Positions 25,425-32,691 of a stretch of DNA of 39,185 nt are shown here, piece after piece. A program made the translations under genes and the position numbers. The notes beneath the pieces are model-generated. The model worked only from the letters and a program-made list of their open reading frames with translations, searched no databases and was not told where the DNA came from. How positions within the stretch are numbered: the first letter of the stretch is position 1; each line of letters opens with the position of its first letter. Source of the DNA: Acidobacteria bacterium 5-1 (GTDB lineage Bacteria; Acidobacteriota; Blastocatellia; Pyrinomonadales; Pyrinomonadaceae); the NCBI GenBank assembly GCA_002050455.1, contig MWZA01000212.1, positions 1 to 39,185 of the forward strand. The letters run 5' to 3'.

Positions 25425-25443
25425 GCCCGAAAGGGCAAGGAGG
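25425..25443 (+). promoter_or_regulatory. GAAA-tetraloop hairpin abutting a perfect ribosome-binding site
   Basis: GCCC (25425-25428), GAAA loop and GGGC (25433-25436) sit one base before AAGGAGG (25437-25443, allowing AA at its start), which is 4 bases from the ATG at 25448. The small hairpin may keep the Shine-Dalgarno open or modulate translation. Confidence 0.5.
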
Positions 25444-25447
25444 CAAT

Positions 25448-25624
25448 ATGCCAACCAGACAATCTTCAAGAACCACTGTTAAACCCGGACAGACAGTTCA
25501 AGATTCCGGTATTTACAAAAGCACAGGTTCAGGAAGAAAATCCACACTTGTAAAAGGCGAACCTGCACCACCAACACCTAACTCAGGTGAAAAGTGGAAG
25601 CAAATTGTTAATACCAATAAGTAA
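25448..25624 (+). CDS. YjzC-like small protein
   Basis: A 58-residue basic protein that resembles the YjzC family of small uncharacterised proteins: KPGQTVQDSGIYK near the N-terminus, then LVKGEPAPPTPNSGEKWK and a short basic tail. The family is known from Bacillus and other bacteria, with no established function. The ribosome-binding site is near perfect. The gene stands alone, flanked by a minus-strand terminator to the left and a strong plus-strand terminator right after it, so it is an insulated single-gene unit inside the island. The family match is from memory of the motif pattern. Confidence 0.75.
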   Translation: MPTRQSSRTTVKPGQTVQDSGIYKSTGSGRKSTLVKGEPAPPTPNSGEKWKQIVNTNK

Positions 25625-25646
25625 GACTGTTTACTAACTTTGGACT

Positions 25647-25681
25647 GATGCCTAGTTTTCGGACTAGGCATCTTTATTTTT
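25647..25681 (+). terminator. Intrinsic terminator of the YjzC-like gene
   Basis: A perfect 10-base stem (25647-25656 with 25663-25672), 6-base loop and a following T-rich run (25673-25681) 22 bases after the stop codon. Confidence 0.85.
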
Positions 25682-25685
25682 ATTC

Positions 25686-25780
25686 TGTCTCAAAAACGCT
25701 TAAACTTGTCTCAAATGTCTGTCTCATAAACCCTTTTTGCAACAAAGCCCAACAAAGCCCAAAAACGACCTTTTTTGAGA
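25686..25780. repeat. Cluster of short repeats upstream of umuD
   Basis: TGTCTCA occurs three times (25686, 25707, 25720). TCTCAAAAA (25688-25696) is inverted at 25772-25780. AACAAAGCCC is tandemly repeated at 25741-25760. This non-coding stretch ends at the umuD promoter region and may bind a regulator. Confidence 0.5.
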
Positions 25781-25814
25781 TAACTTATAAAATAAACCTA
25801 GCCAAACATAAATT

Positions 25815-25840
25815 AAGTATGATATGTTTGTTTCATACAA
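25815..25840. promoter_or_regulatory. Dyad operator upstream of umuD
   Basis: GTATGA (25817-25822) and TCATAC (25833-25838) form an inverted repeat. On the minus strand the site aligns with the hsdR dyad at about 21 of 26 positions if two A residues are gapped, including TTGTAT, AAACAAA and TCATAC. Its position 50 bases before the chosen umuD ATG fits an SOS-type or element-repressor operator. Confidence 0.5.
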
Positions 25841-25889
25841 AAGATGTTGTTTCGTTCAAGAATTAAATAGCATTTCCATTTCTTTAATT

Positions 25890-26336
25890 ATGCAGGAAAT
25901 CAGAAGTTTTGTGAATGGTCGTGTCTTTGCAATTGAGCAGATTGAGCCGCTTTTGATTCCGCTTGTTTTATCGTGCGTGTCGGCGGGCTTTCCATCTCCG
26001 GCAGATGATTATATCGAAACTTCGATTGATTTGAACAAAGAGTTGATTCGTCATCCGTTCGCTACTTTTTATGTGCGGGCGGCAGGTGATTCAATGATTG
26101 ACGCTGGAATAAAGCCGAACGCTACTTTGATAGTTGACCGAGCGATTGAAACCAAGTCCGGCGATATTGTCATCGCCCGCATCGGTGATGAAATGTGCGT
26201 CAAAGAGTTATTTATTGACGACGAAGGGAAAGTTTTTTTAATGCCAAAAAACGCGAATTACAAACCGATAATCATTGATGAAAATATGGATTTCGAGATT
26301 TGGGGAAAGGTCGTCTGTTCGATTAACCGTCATTAG
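25890..26336 (+). CDS. umuD: UmuD-like SOS mutagenesis protein (S24 peptidase)
   Basis: A 148-residue self-cleaving partner of DNA polymerase V. The ATG at 25890 is preferred because the longer frame from 25824 would run through the operator. The cleavage region SAGFPSPADDY suggests a cut at Ala32-Gly33 (Cys-Gly in E. coli). The catalytic dyad is Ser68 (GDSM) and Lys105 (CVKEL), 37 residues apart exactly as in E. coli UmuD (Ser60/Lys97). RecA-stimulated self-cleavage would produce the active form that binds UmuC for error-prone lesion bypass. It begins a three-gene operon with a SLOG-like gene and umuC. No clear Shine-Dalgarno precedes the start. Confidence 0.92.
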   Translation: MQEIRSFVNGRVFAIEQIEPLLIPLVLSCVSAGFPSPADDYIETSIDLNKELIRHPFATFYVRAAGDSMIDAGIKPNATLIVDRAIETKSGDIVIARIGDEMCVKELFIDDEGKVFLMPKNANYKPIIIDENMDFEIWGKVVCSINRH

Positions 26337-26358
26337 CCCTGAAACTTTCAAAAGGAAT

Positions 26359-26952
26359 ATGAATTTCAATGAATTTACAAAATTAGTTGAATCTTTTGAA
26401 AAGCCCGTCATTTTGCTTGAAGGCTCTCGCAACGTCTTGGAAAACGATATTGACTCTCTAACCATTCTCGCCGTCAAACTCGCCGAGAAGTTTCCGCAGG
26501 CATTGTTTCGTTCAGGCGGAGCAATCGGCTCTGACAATTTATTTACGCAAGGCGTATTGCAGGTTAAGCGAGAGAATATGCAGTTTGTTCTGCCCAAATC
26601 AAAGAAGACGGCTTCCGATAAGACAACCACATTTTTCTTTGATACTTTGTCCGAATCAGAACAGGAAGAGATTTTTACACTGGCTATTGAAGCGACTCCT
26701 GCTTACAAAGGATTGATTGATTTTTATAAAAAGAAAAAACCGGGACGGATTTTTTACAAAACTCAATATTTGTTGCGTGATGCGCTAAAAGTCTGCGGCT
26801 CGGAAACCCTTCAAATGAACCGCGCCGATGTCGGATGTTTTTATATCAATTCCGACAAACCGAACGGCGGCGGGACGGGACACACGATAAGAGTTTGCAG
26901 GTTGCTGAAAGTTCCCGTGATTGAACAAACCGAATGGATGAAATGGATTTAA
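26359..26952 (+). CDS. SLOG/DprA-like Rossmannoid protein between umuD and umuC
   Basis: A 198-residue protein from the ATG at 26359 (aaagga five bases upstream). The N-terminal half has VILLEGSRNV then FRSGGAIGSDNLF, a GS...GG-x-GSD pattern like nucleotide- or DNA-binding SLOG/DprA-type Rossmann domains. A later HTIRVC-type strand and NSDKPNGGGTGHT resemble the remaining loop region of such folds. The exact family is not recognised. It lies 22 bases after umuD and 17 bases before umuC, so it is co-expressed with the polymerase. A role in sensing nucleotides or handling single-stranded DNA during SOS is inference. Confidence 0.65.
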   Translation: MNFNEFTKLVESFEKPVILLEGSRNVLENDIDSLTILAVKLAEKFPQALFRSGGAIGSDNLFTQGVLQVKRENMQFVLPKSKKTASDKTTTFFFDTLSESEQEEIFTLAIEATPAYKGLIDFYKKKKPGRIFYKTQYLLRDALKVCGSETLQMNRADVGCFYINSDKPNGGGTGHTIRVCRLLKVPVIEQTEWMKWI

Positions 26953-26969
26953 GTTGATTGGAGAAACGA

Positions 26970-28238
26970 ATGTCAAACGCGATTGCCTTACTTGACTGCA
27001 ATAACTTTTACGCATCCTGCGAGCGCGTCTTTGATGCGCGGCTGAAAGAAAAGCCGGTTGTTGTTTTGTCTAATAACGATGGCTGCGTCATTGCCAGAAG
27101 CGATGAAGCCAAAGCAATCGGCGTAACGATGGGTTCGCCTCTTTTCAAAGTCCTTGATTTACTCGAAACTCACGACGCGGAAATATTTTCGTCAAACTAT
27201 GCGCTTTACGGCGATATGTCTTTGCGAGTGATGAATCTGCTACATAACTTCACGCCGGAAGTCGAGATTTACTCAATAGATGAAGCCTTTCTCAATCTTG
27301 AACCGCGCAAAAACTCACTTGATAACTTGGCTCATTCAATCCGCGAAAAAATGTATAAATGGACGGGCATTCCTGTTTCCATCGGAATTGCCGAAACAAA
27401 AGTTTTAGCCAAGATTGCCAACAAACGCGCTAAGAAAGGCGAACTAAGAGAAAAAGGCGTTTTGAATCTTTACCGTTCCGACAAAACCGAACCAATCCTC
27501 AAAGAAACACTTGTCCAAGACGTTTGGGGCATCGGTTATCGTTCAACCTTAAAACTTAAAGCAAACAATATCTTGACCGCTTGGCAATTAAGAGAAATGG
27601 ACAATCGTTTTGCCCGAAGGCTTCTAACGGTGGTCGGCGCACGAATCGCGCTCGAACTTCGCGGGATAAAATGCTTGCCGTTTGAGCAAGTTCAAACCAA
27701 AAAACATTCAATCACCTGTTCGAGAAGTTTCGGACAAACCGTAACCAATTATATTCAAATCAAAGAAGCCATTCTTTATTTTCTCACAAGAGCGTGTGAA
27801 AAGATGCGGAAACATAATCTAGCGGCAAATGCCATAACGGTTTTTATCAGCACAGACCGTTTTCGCCCTGTTCCCGAACCTTACACAAATTCGGCAACAT
27901 ACAGTTCAACCTATCCGACAGACAGCAATCAAGAAATTCAGGAATGGACAATCAAGACTCTCGAAAGAATTTACAAAAAAGGTTTCGATTATCGGAAAGC
28001 CGGAATAATCCTAAGCGGTCTTGTGCCAAACGAGAATCTGACAACGAGAATGTTTGATGATGAAAAGTTTCAGCAACAACATAAATTGATGAAAGCAATA
28101 GACGAAATAAATCAAAAATTCGGCAAAGACACGGTTCGTTTTGGAAGTGTCAAAACGGAAGCCAGTTGGAAAATGAAACAAACAAGAAAAAGCCAAAGTT
28201 ACACAACAAATTGGAATGAAATTCTAACTGTAAGTTGA
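26970..28238 (+). CDS. umuC: UmuC-like Y-family DNA polymerase
   Basis: A 422-residue catalytic subunit of a DNA polymerase V-like enzyme. The ATG at 26970 follows ggag by a good spacing; the upstream TTG is not needed. The palm motifs are [15 protein letters not shown] (metal-binding Asp9) and YSIDEAFL (Asp104/Glu105). A helix-hairpin region ([12 protein letters not shown]), the little-finger domain with SRSFGQ, and the UmuC-specific C-terminal region ([14 protein letters not shown]) follow. It lacks any sign of disruption. It copies damaged DNA with reduced fidelity when partnered with cleaved UmuD. It is the last gene before the right-hand direct repeat of the island. Confidence 0.95.
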   Translation: MSNAIALLDCNNFYASCERVFDARLKEKPVVVLSNNDGCVIARSDEAKAIGVTMGSPLFKVLDLLETHDAEIFSSNYALYGDMSLRVMNLLHNFTPEVEIYSIDEAFLNLEPRKNSLDNLAHSIREKMYKWTGIPVSIGIAETKVLAKIANKRAKKGELREKGVLNLYRSDKTEPILKETLVQDVWGIGYRSTLKLKANNILTAWQLREMDNRFARRLLTVVGARIALELRGIKCLPFEQVQTKKHSITCSRSFGQTVTNYIQIKEAILYFLTRACEKMRKHNLAANAITVFISTDRFRPVPEPYTNSATYSSTYPTDSNQEIQEWTIKTLERIYKKGFDYRKAGIILSGLVPNENLTTRMFDDEKFQQQHKLMKAIDEINQKFGKDTVRFGSVKTEASWKMKQTRKSQSYTTNWNEILTVS

Positions 28239-28244
28239 TAAATG

Positions 28245-28280
28245 TTTGTGTGCCAAATGTGTGCCAAGTGTGCCAAACTT
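28245..28280. repeat. Right 23-bp direct repeat plus a third short unit
   Basis: 28245-28267 is identical to 8460-8482 and in the same orientation; a shortened third unit (gtgtgccaaactt) follows, and its end also matches the left copy. The copy starts 7 bases after the umuC stop and probably marks the right end of the island or an integrase arm site. Confidence 0.8.
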
Positions 28281-28368
28281 GGATAAATTCAGCTAAACTT
28301 AAAGAAAATTGTAAGGCGAAAAAGCCAAGTAAATAAAGGCTTAAACAAACTTAGCTAACCTCAACTAA

Positions 28369-28860
28369 ACAGACGAATTAAGATTCGTAACTACCATTTT
28401 CGGCAAGATTGCGCGGCATAAAGGTAAGGAGCTTTTGTGGCGAGTTTTGCCGAATCTTGACCGGATAACAGAACAAGCCGTTCCAATTTATTTTGAGTCG
28501 GAACGCAACCCTTCCCAGAGCAATAGTATCGTTGGATTTCACAATTACTTGGCGAAAGTCAGTATTGATGGGAGAGATTATTTTCTAAGAATTACCGCGC
28601 AGGAAATAAAAAAGAGTCAAAAAAACAAGAATTTGCCCGACCAACTGCATTCGGCGTTTATTTCAGATGTGGAAATAATTGAAGCCGGAATTGCGGGCGT
28701 AACCTCTAAGATTATTGACTTAGCAACTATTCCACAAACCGGCTTCGATTCAAAATTAGCACAATTCTTAAAAGACGGCAAGAGCGCGAGTGAGAACACT
28801 TCAAAAGTCGTAGATGAAAACGGCGAGCCTCAAATTCAATACCATTCGACAACGGCGGTT
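28369..28860 (+). pseudogene. Decayed second copy of polyvalent-protein C-terminal region
   Basis: The open frame from about 28369 encodes a protein segment that aligns closely with residues about 694-837 of the 22504-25125 product, in the opposite genomic orientation: FGKIARHKG, ITEQAVPIYFESERN, VGFHNYLAKVSIDGRDY, LHSAFISDVEIIEAGI and QTGFDSKLAQFL. It has no normal start (only a TTG at 28435). Unlike the larger gene it runs on past SKVV into DENGEPQIQYHST, the entry motif of phage-type ADP-ribosyltransferase domains. It is then cut off by transposase sequence near 28855. It is a fragment of a related polyvalent gene, at the right edge of the island. Confidence 0.75.
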
Positions 28861-29109
28861 CTAACTTCAAAAGTTTTATCGTCAGGCGCGCCATCTCCGC
28901 TTGAGAAATTGAAAAAAACGCACGAACCTTTGCAGCTTCTTGTAATTGGAAGCTACCTTTGCGTCTCCGGCAAAAACACTGGCAATCTTTGCCAGATTAA
29001 CCGTCTGAACCTGAAACAATGCCACCAAAAATCGGGCTAAGAACTTGATTCGCGCTCTATTCCATGATAAATTGGCAGCTAGTATTTGCTCTAGCGAGTA
29101 AATATCCAT
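28857..29109 (-). pseudogene. Truncated IS4-like transposase N-terminus
   Basis: From the ATG at 29109 (aaggag upstream) the frame reads like the N-terminus of IS4-family transposases: LEQILAANLSWNRARIKFLARFLVALFQVQTVNLAKIA, here abbreviated to its features WNRARIKF, LVALFQV and NYKKLQRF. After FFQF the frame ends early at 28882, but a frameshift gives a continuation resembling QAEMARLTIKLLKL up to about 28857. The rest of the transposase and the other IS end are absent. It is a dead remnant inserted into, or recombined with, the polyvalent fragment. Confidence 0.6.
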
Positions 29110-29171
29110 TGGGTTGAGTCTCCTTTTTCTAAATTCTCGACAAATTTCTAAAAGTAGATTTCAACCCAATG
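29107..29171. repeat. 11-bp inverted repeat spanning the transposase start (IS end)
   Basis: CATTGGGTTGA (29107-29117) and its exact inverse (29161-29171) flank the transposase leader. The inner arm contains the transposase ATG. The outer arm probably marks the IS terminus. Confidence 0.6.
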
Positions 29172-29547
29172 CTTCTCTTTTTTCAAATATCAATTCTTTT
29201 TTGTCCTGTACTTAGAGTTTGCCTAAACATTTTTTAAAAAATTTCATAAATTTGCTCCTTTGGAAAAGTATGAAGATAGTTTTATTCATCCAATATTATG
29301 TTAAATTACGAATAAATGTAGCGTTCGGTTTTCATAAGACTTGTAATCCGCTGGATTTAAAATGGTGATATAACTATTGGTGTCATAGATATAGAGTTCG
29401 ATAAAAATAATAACAAGCGTGTGCACTGGCGGAAACTGCCGCCCATGCTATCTCCTCTAATAGCTTTAATCTTACACTTCCGCCGCAAACCGGGACTTCA
29501 CTAGTCGGAAGCTATTAATAAATTTTTGACTGTTTTCACCTGACTAA
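29172..29547. other. Gap without a clear gene; structured non-coding DNA
   Basis: No convincing gene is seen. On the minus strand an 11-codon frame (29212-29247, starting MKFFKKCLG) follows a strong aaggag site; it may be a leader peptide or a gene start cut by the IS. Between about 29410 and 29520, GC-rich stem segments (ggcgg/ccgcc, aatagctt/aagctatt) suggest a folded leader just before the oxidoreductase gene. No riboswitch class could be matched. Confidence 0.4.
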
Positions 29548-30669
29548 ATGATAAGTAACTTAAATGCACTAAAAAATAAAGACTCAATCCGAGTTGCAAT
29601 TATCGGATTAGGAGCCGTAACCCGCAATATTCATTTGCCTGCTTACTCAATCTTGGCTAAAAAGATTAAGGTTGTCGGCGGGTGCGATACGGATGTAGAA
29701 GCTCGGAAAACAGCCCGAGAAAAATTCGGGATAACTGAAGTTTTTGACAATCCCCTTAAGATGATTGAAAGCACCGTTCCCGATATCGTTTCCGTTTGTA
29801 CGCCGCCGTTCCTGCATGTCGAGCAAACCTTGATGGCTCTTGAAAACGGCTGCCACGTTTTTTGCGAAAAGCCGCTTGCGGAAAGTTTGCCCCGTGCCGT
29901 CCAAATAGTAAAAGCCGCCGAAGAATTCGGTCGGCAGGTTGTCGTCAACAACCAGTTTCCGTATATGAATATCCATTTGGGGGCGAAGCGAATGATCGGC
30001 TCGCCTGAATTCGGGCGATTGCTTTTTCTTCAAGCCTGGCAAACGTTTCATCCGACACACGACACGGAAGCCGGCTGGCGCGGCGAACTACAGCAACGTT
30101 TGTGCTTTGAGTTCGGAATTCATGTTTTTGAGCTGGCAAGATATTTTTTCGAAGCCGAACCGGTATTGATTTCAGCTCAGATGCCGCAGCCGCAGCCAGA
30201 TAAATTTTCCGATACGTTGAATCTTATTACACTGGAGTTTGCCGACGGACGCGCCGCTTCAATTATCTTAAACCGTTTGAGCAAGGGACCGGAACGCTAT
30301 TTGGATATGCGGCTGGACGGCGAATTGGCTTCCGTTCACACTTCAATCGGGGGCAGTGTCGGAATCAAAGCCGGAATTCACACCCGCGAGAAACGACCTT
30401 TTCTCGGTATTGATTTTGTCAAAGGCGGCAGCGCGGTTTTGCAAAAAGGAAACAAGTCAAAAATTATTGCCAAGGATGGCATTAATCCTTTCGCATCTTC
30501 AACCGCGCACCACTTCGGGAACTTTATCAAAGCTATTCAGGAAGGCGAAACACCGCCCGCGACAGCTCAGGATAATTTGAAAACTCTGGCGCTTGTTTTT
30601 GCGGCTTATGAATCAGCTAAATCTCGTTGCGCCGTAAAAATGGATGAATATTTGGGAAATATTCAGTAG
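29548..30669 (+). CDS. Gfo/Idh/MocA-family sugar oxidoreductase
   Basis: A 373-residue NAD(P)-dependent dehydrogenase of the glucose-fructose oxidoreductase family. The Rossmann motif is VAIIGLGAVTRN (16-27), and CEKPLAE (106-112) carries the catalytic-site Lys108. NNQFPYM and EFGIHVFELARYFF follow in the C-terminal substrate-binding domain. In polysaccharide loci such enzymes oxidise nucleotide sugars to keto intermediates. It is followed by a second, divergent paralogue and four glycosyltransferases in one direction, so it likely helps make an unusual sugar for the same glycan. The exact substrate is unknown. The ATG at 29548 has no strong ribosome-binding site. Confidence 0.9.
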   Translation: MISNLNALKNKDSIRVAIIGLGAVTRNIHLPAYSILAKKIKVVGGCDTDVEARKTAREKFGITEVFDNPLKMIESTVPDIVSVCTPPFLHVEQTLMALENGCHVFCEKPLAESLPRAVQIVKAAEEFGRQVVVNNQFPYMNIHLGAKRMIGSPEFGRLLFLQAWQTFHPTHDTEAGWRGELQQRLCFEFGIHVFELARYFFEAEPVLISAQMPQPQPDKFSDTLNLITLEFADGRAASIILNRLSKGPERYLDMRLDGELASVHTSIGGSVGIKAGIHTREKRPFLGIDFVKGGSAVLQKGNKSKIIAKDGINPFASSTAHHFGNFIKAIQEGETPPATAQDNLKTLALVFAAYESAKSRCAVKMDEYLGNIQ

Positions 30670-30682
30670 AGATTCGTATTTT

Positions 30683-31771
30683 ATGGGTTTTCAGTTGAAT
30701 AAAACAGAAATGGAATCGGAGTTTGATAGCAGAAAAAACAAGGAAAAGTTCGTTAGCAGATCGAAATCCGCTTCCAATCCGGTTTTGCGCGTCGGTATTG
30801 TCGGCGCGGGGCTGATGGGCAGATGGCATGCTCACGCCGCCCGCAAAGCAGGCGGCGAAATTGTCGGCGTCGCCGATACAAATCAGAATCAGGCAGTTCA
30901 GTTGGCAAAATATTACCCGACGGCTCAAAGTTTCGGGGATTTAAGAGAGATACTCAATCAAAAATCGCTCGACGTGCTTCACATTTGCACTCCGACTTCC
31001 AGCCACCACGCCATCGCGGAGATTGCCATTAAAGACAATATCAATCTCTTTATAGAAAAGCCGCTGACATTGACGGCAGCCGAAACCAAACATCTTTATG
31101 ATTTAGGAGCGGAAAACAATGTGCATCTTTGCCCCGCCCATCAATTCGCCTTTCAGCATTGTGTGCAAAAGGCTAAAAAAATGTTGCCGCGCATTGGAAG
31201 AATAATTCATCTACAAGCAACCGTATGTTCTGCGGGCGCCGCCGGGTTAGCGGATAAATATCTTGATTCTGTTGCCTTCGATATTCTGCCGCATCCGCTT
31301 TCACTTTTCCAGACTTTCTTGAATGGGAAGCTCTCAGAGGAAGCGTGGGATGTTTCACGCCCGCAACGCGGCGAACTTCGCATTTCCGGTTACGCGCACG
31401 ACGTTTCGCTTTCGATTTTCGTCAGTATGAACGCCCGCCCGACAGTTAATTCTTTACAAATTATCGGAACAAATGGAACAATTCATCTTGACCTTTTTCA
31501 TGACTTTGCCGTATTGGACAAAGGAAAAGTATCAAAGGGGCGAAAAATTCTGCATCCGTTTGATTCGGCAGTCAAAAAGTTTTCCGCGGCAACATTTAAT
31601 TTAGCGCGAAGAACTATTCAATTCGAGTCTGCATATCCGGGCTTGCGCCGGTTGGTGAATAATTTTTATCAAACAATCAGAGAAGATGCAGAACCTCCGA
31701 TTAGCCCTGCACAAGCGATTAATATCGCCCACATTCGGGATTTTTTAATTTACCGCGCCGGGATAAGTTGA
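30683..31771 (+). CDS. Second Gfo/Idh/MocA-family oxidoreductase
   Basis: About 362 residues from the ATG at 30683. It has the Rossmann motif VGIVGAGLMGRWHA (36-49) and FIEKPLTL (124-131) with catalytic Lys126, then CPAHQFAF. The N-terminal 35 residues before the Rossmann strand are polar and probably not structured. The start is uncertain: ATGs at 30644 (overlapping the upstream gene by 26 bases), 30683 and 30710 all lack a convincing ribosome-binding site. It is clearly paralogous in fold, not in detail, to the previous gene. The pair may act in sequence on one nucleotide sugar. Confidence 0.87.
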   Translation: MGFQLNKTEMESEFDSRKNKEKFVSRSKSASNPVLRVGIVGAGLMGRWHAHAARKAGGEIVGVADTNQNQAVQLAKYYPTAQSFGDLREILNQKSLDVLHICTPTSSHHAIAEIAIKDNINLFIEKPLTLTAAETKHLYDLGAENNVHLCPAHQFAFQHCVQKAKKMLPRIGRIIHLQATVCSAGAAGLADKYLDSVAFDILPHPLSLFQTFLNGKLSEEAWDVSRPQRGELRISGYAHDVSLSIFVSMNARPTVNSLQIIGTNGTIHLDLFHDFAVLDKGKVSKGRKILHPFDSAVKKFSAATFNLARRTIQFESAYPGLRRLVNNFYQTIREDAEPPISPAQAINIAHIRDFLIYRAGIS

Positions 31772-31794
31772 CGAAGAATCGCTAAAGATTTTAA

Positions 31795-32691
31795 ATGAGT
31801 AACATCAAAACTATTGCGAAACCAAAACTTTCGGTGGTGCTGGCATCGCAGAACGCGTGCCGGAGCGTTTCCGAATGTTTGGGTGAAATTGAAAAGCAGT
31901 GTCAAGGAAACGTAATTGAAATCGTCGTCGTGGACAACTCCATAGACGGAACGCAGGATGTAATCGCCCGCAATTTTCCCAAAGTTAAACTCGTGCGAGC
32001 TTCAAAAGACAAGTTTATTCCCGAATTATGGGGAATTGGCATCAATCAGAGCGCGGGCGATTACGTCGCGGTAACAACCACGCATTTTGTCCCGTCAAAA
32101 AATTGGATTGCTGAGATACTTAAAAAACAGGACACCCAATATGACGGCGTCGGCGGCGCAATTGAAAACGATGATAAGGCAGGACTGATTTCCTGGGCGG
32201 TCTATTTCTGTCGGTATAGCCGTTATATGCTTCCCTTTGCTGAGGAAGACGTCGAGGATTTTGCTGCCGACAATGCCTCATACAAACGCGACAGTTTGGA
32301 GCACGTAAAACATGCGATGAAGAACGGCTTTTGGGAAGTTACCGTTCATCAAGAAATGAAAAAGGAGAAAATGTCGCTTTTACTAACTCCTGATATTGTT
32401 GTTTATCATCACGATTCTTTTACTTTTCGCGGTTTTATACGCCAGCGGTTTTGGCACGGCAGGCAATTCGGAAGCACTCGCGCTTCGAGTATTCCGACTT
32501 CTAAAAGAGCAATGCTCGGTTTGCTCTCTCCGCTTATTCCATTTATTTATCTTTACCGGATTACGCGGCGCGTCTTCACCCGTCAAAGAAATATCGACAA
32601 ATATTTATTGTCGCTGCCCCTTTTGTTTTTATTTCTCGTCAGTTGGGCATTGGGAGAGTTTAGCGGCTATCTTTGGAAAACGAAAGAATGA
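31795..32691 (+). CDS. Family 2 glycosyltransferase, tandem copy 1 (altered DxD region)
   Basis: A 298-residue GT-A protein and the first of four tandem paralogues. It opens with LSVVLASQNACRSVSECL and VVVDNSIDGTQDVI. The position that is ED or DS in its neighbours (TEDHCIVPENW in copy 3) reads TTTHFVPSKNW here, with no acid. Shared family blocks are GGAIEN, SWAVYFCRYSRYM and DNASYKRD. A C-terminal hydrophobic segment (LLFLFLVSWALGEF) would anchor it to the inner membrane. Its stop overlaps the next start by four bases (ATGA). The missing acids suggest altered metal binding or a non-catalytic partner role. Confidence 0.87.
   Translation: MSNIKTIAKPKLSVVLASQNACRSVSECLGEIEKQCQGNVIEIVVVDNSIDGTQDVIARNFPKVKLVRASKDKFIPELWGIGINQSAGDYVAVTTTHFVPSKNWIAEILKKQDTQYDGVGGAIENDDKAGLISWAVYFCRYSRYMLPFAEEDVEDFAADNASYKRDSLEHVKHAMKNGFWEVTVHQEMKKEKMSLLLTPDIVVYHHDSFTFRGFIRQRFWHGRQFGSTRASSIPTSKRAMLGLLSPLIPFIYLYRITRRVFTRQRNIDKYLLSLPLLFLFLVSWALGEFSGYLWKTKE

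Larger units (their letters stand above)
8393..28280. mobile_element. Integrated element beside tRNA-Thr (satellite or mobilizable island type)
   Basis: A block of about 19.8 kb begins immediately 3' of a tRNA gene with a minus-strand tyrosine integrase and ends after umuC. Copies of one 23-bp sequence lie outside the first and last genes (8460-8482 and 28245-28267). Inside are excisionase-like HTH proteins, a primase with a RecA-type ATPase domain, a type I restriction-modification operon, a polyvalent protein and SOS mutagenesis genes. No relaxase, type IV secretion, capsid or terminase gene is evident, so it would need a helper for transfer. Exact ends are uncertain because no second copy of the tRNA 3' end was found. 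Confidence 0.7.

Noticed and set aside
25824-25889. Longer umuD start at 25824
   Set aside because: It would place coding sequence through the dyad operator and adds residues absent from UmuD proteins.
28382-28390. A 9-base match to the tRNA-Thr anticodon loop (gattcgtaa) as a right att site
   Set aside because: The match is short, does not continue into the tRNA 3' half, and falls inside the frame of the polyvalent fragment.
29410-29520. Cyclic-di-GMP riboswitch
   Set aside because: Only a few short segments look similar; the conserved order of core motifs is not present.
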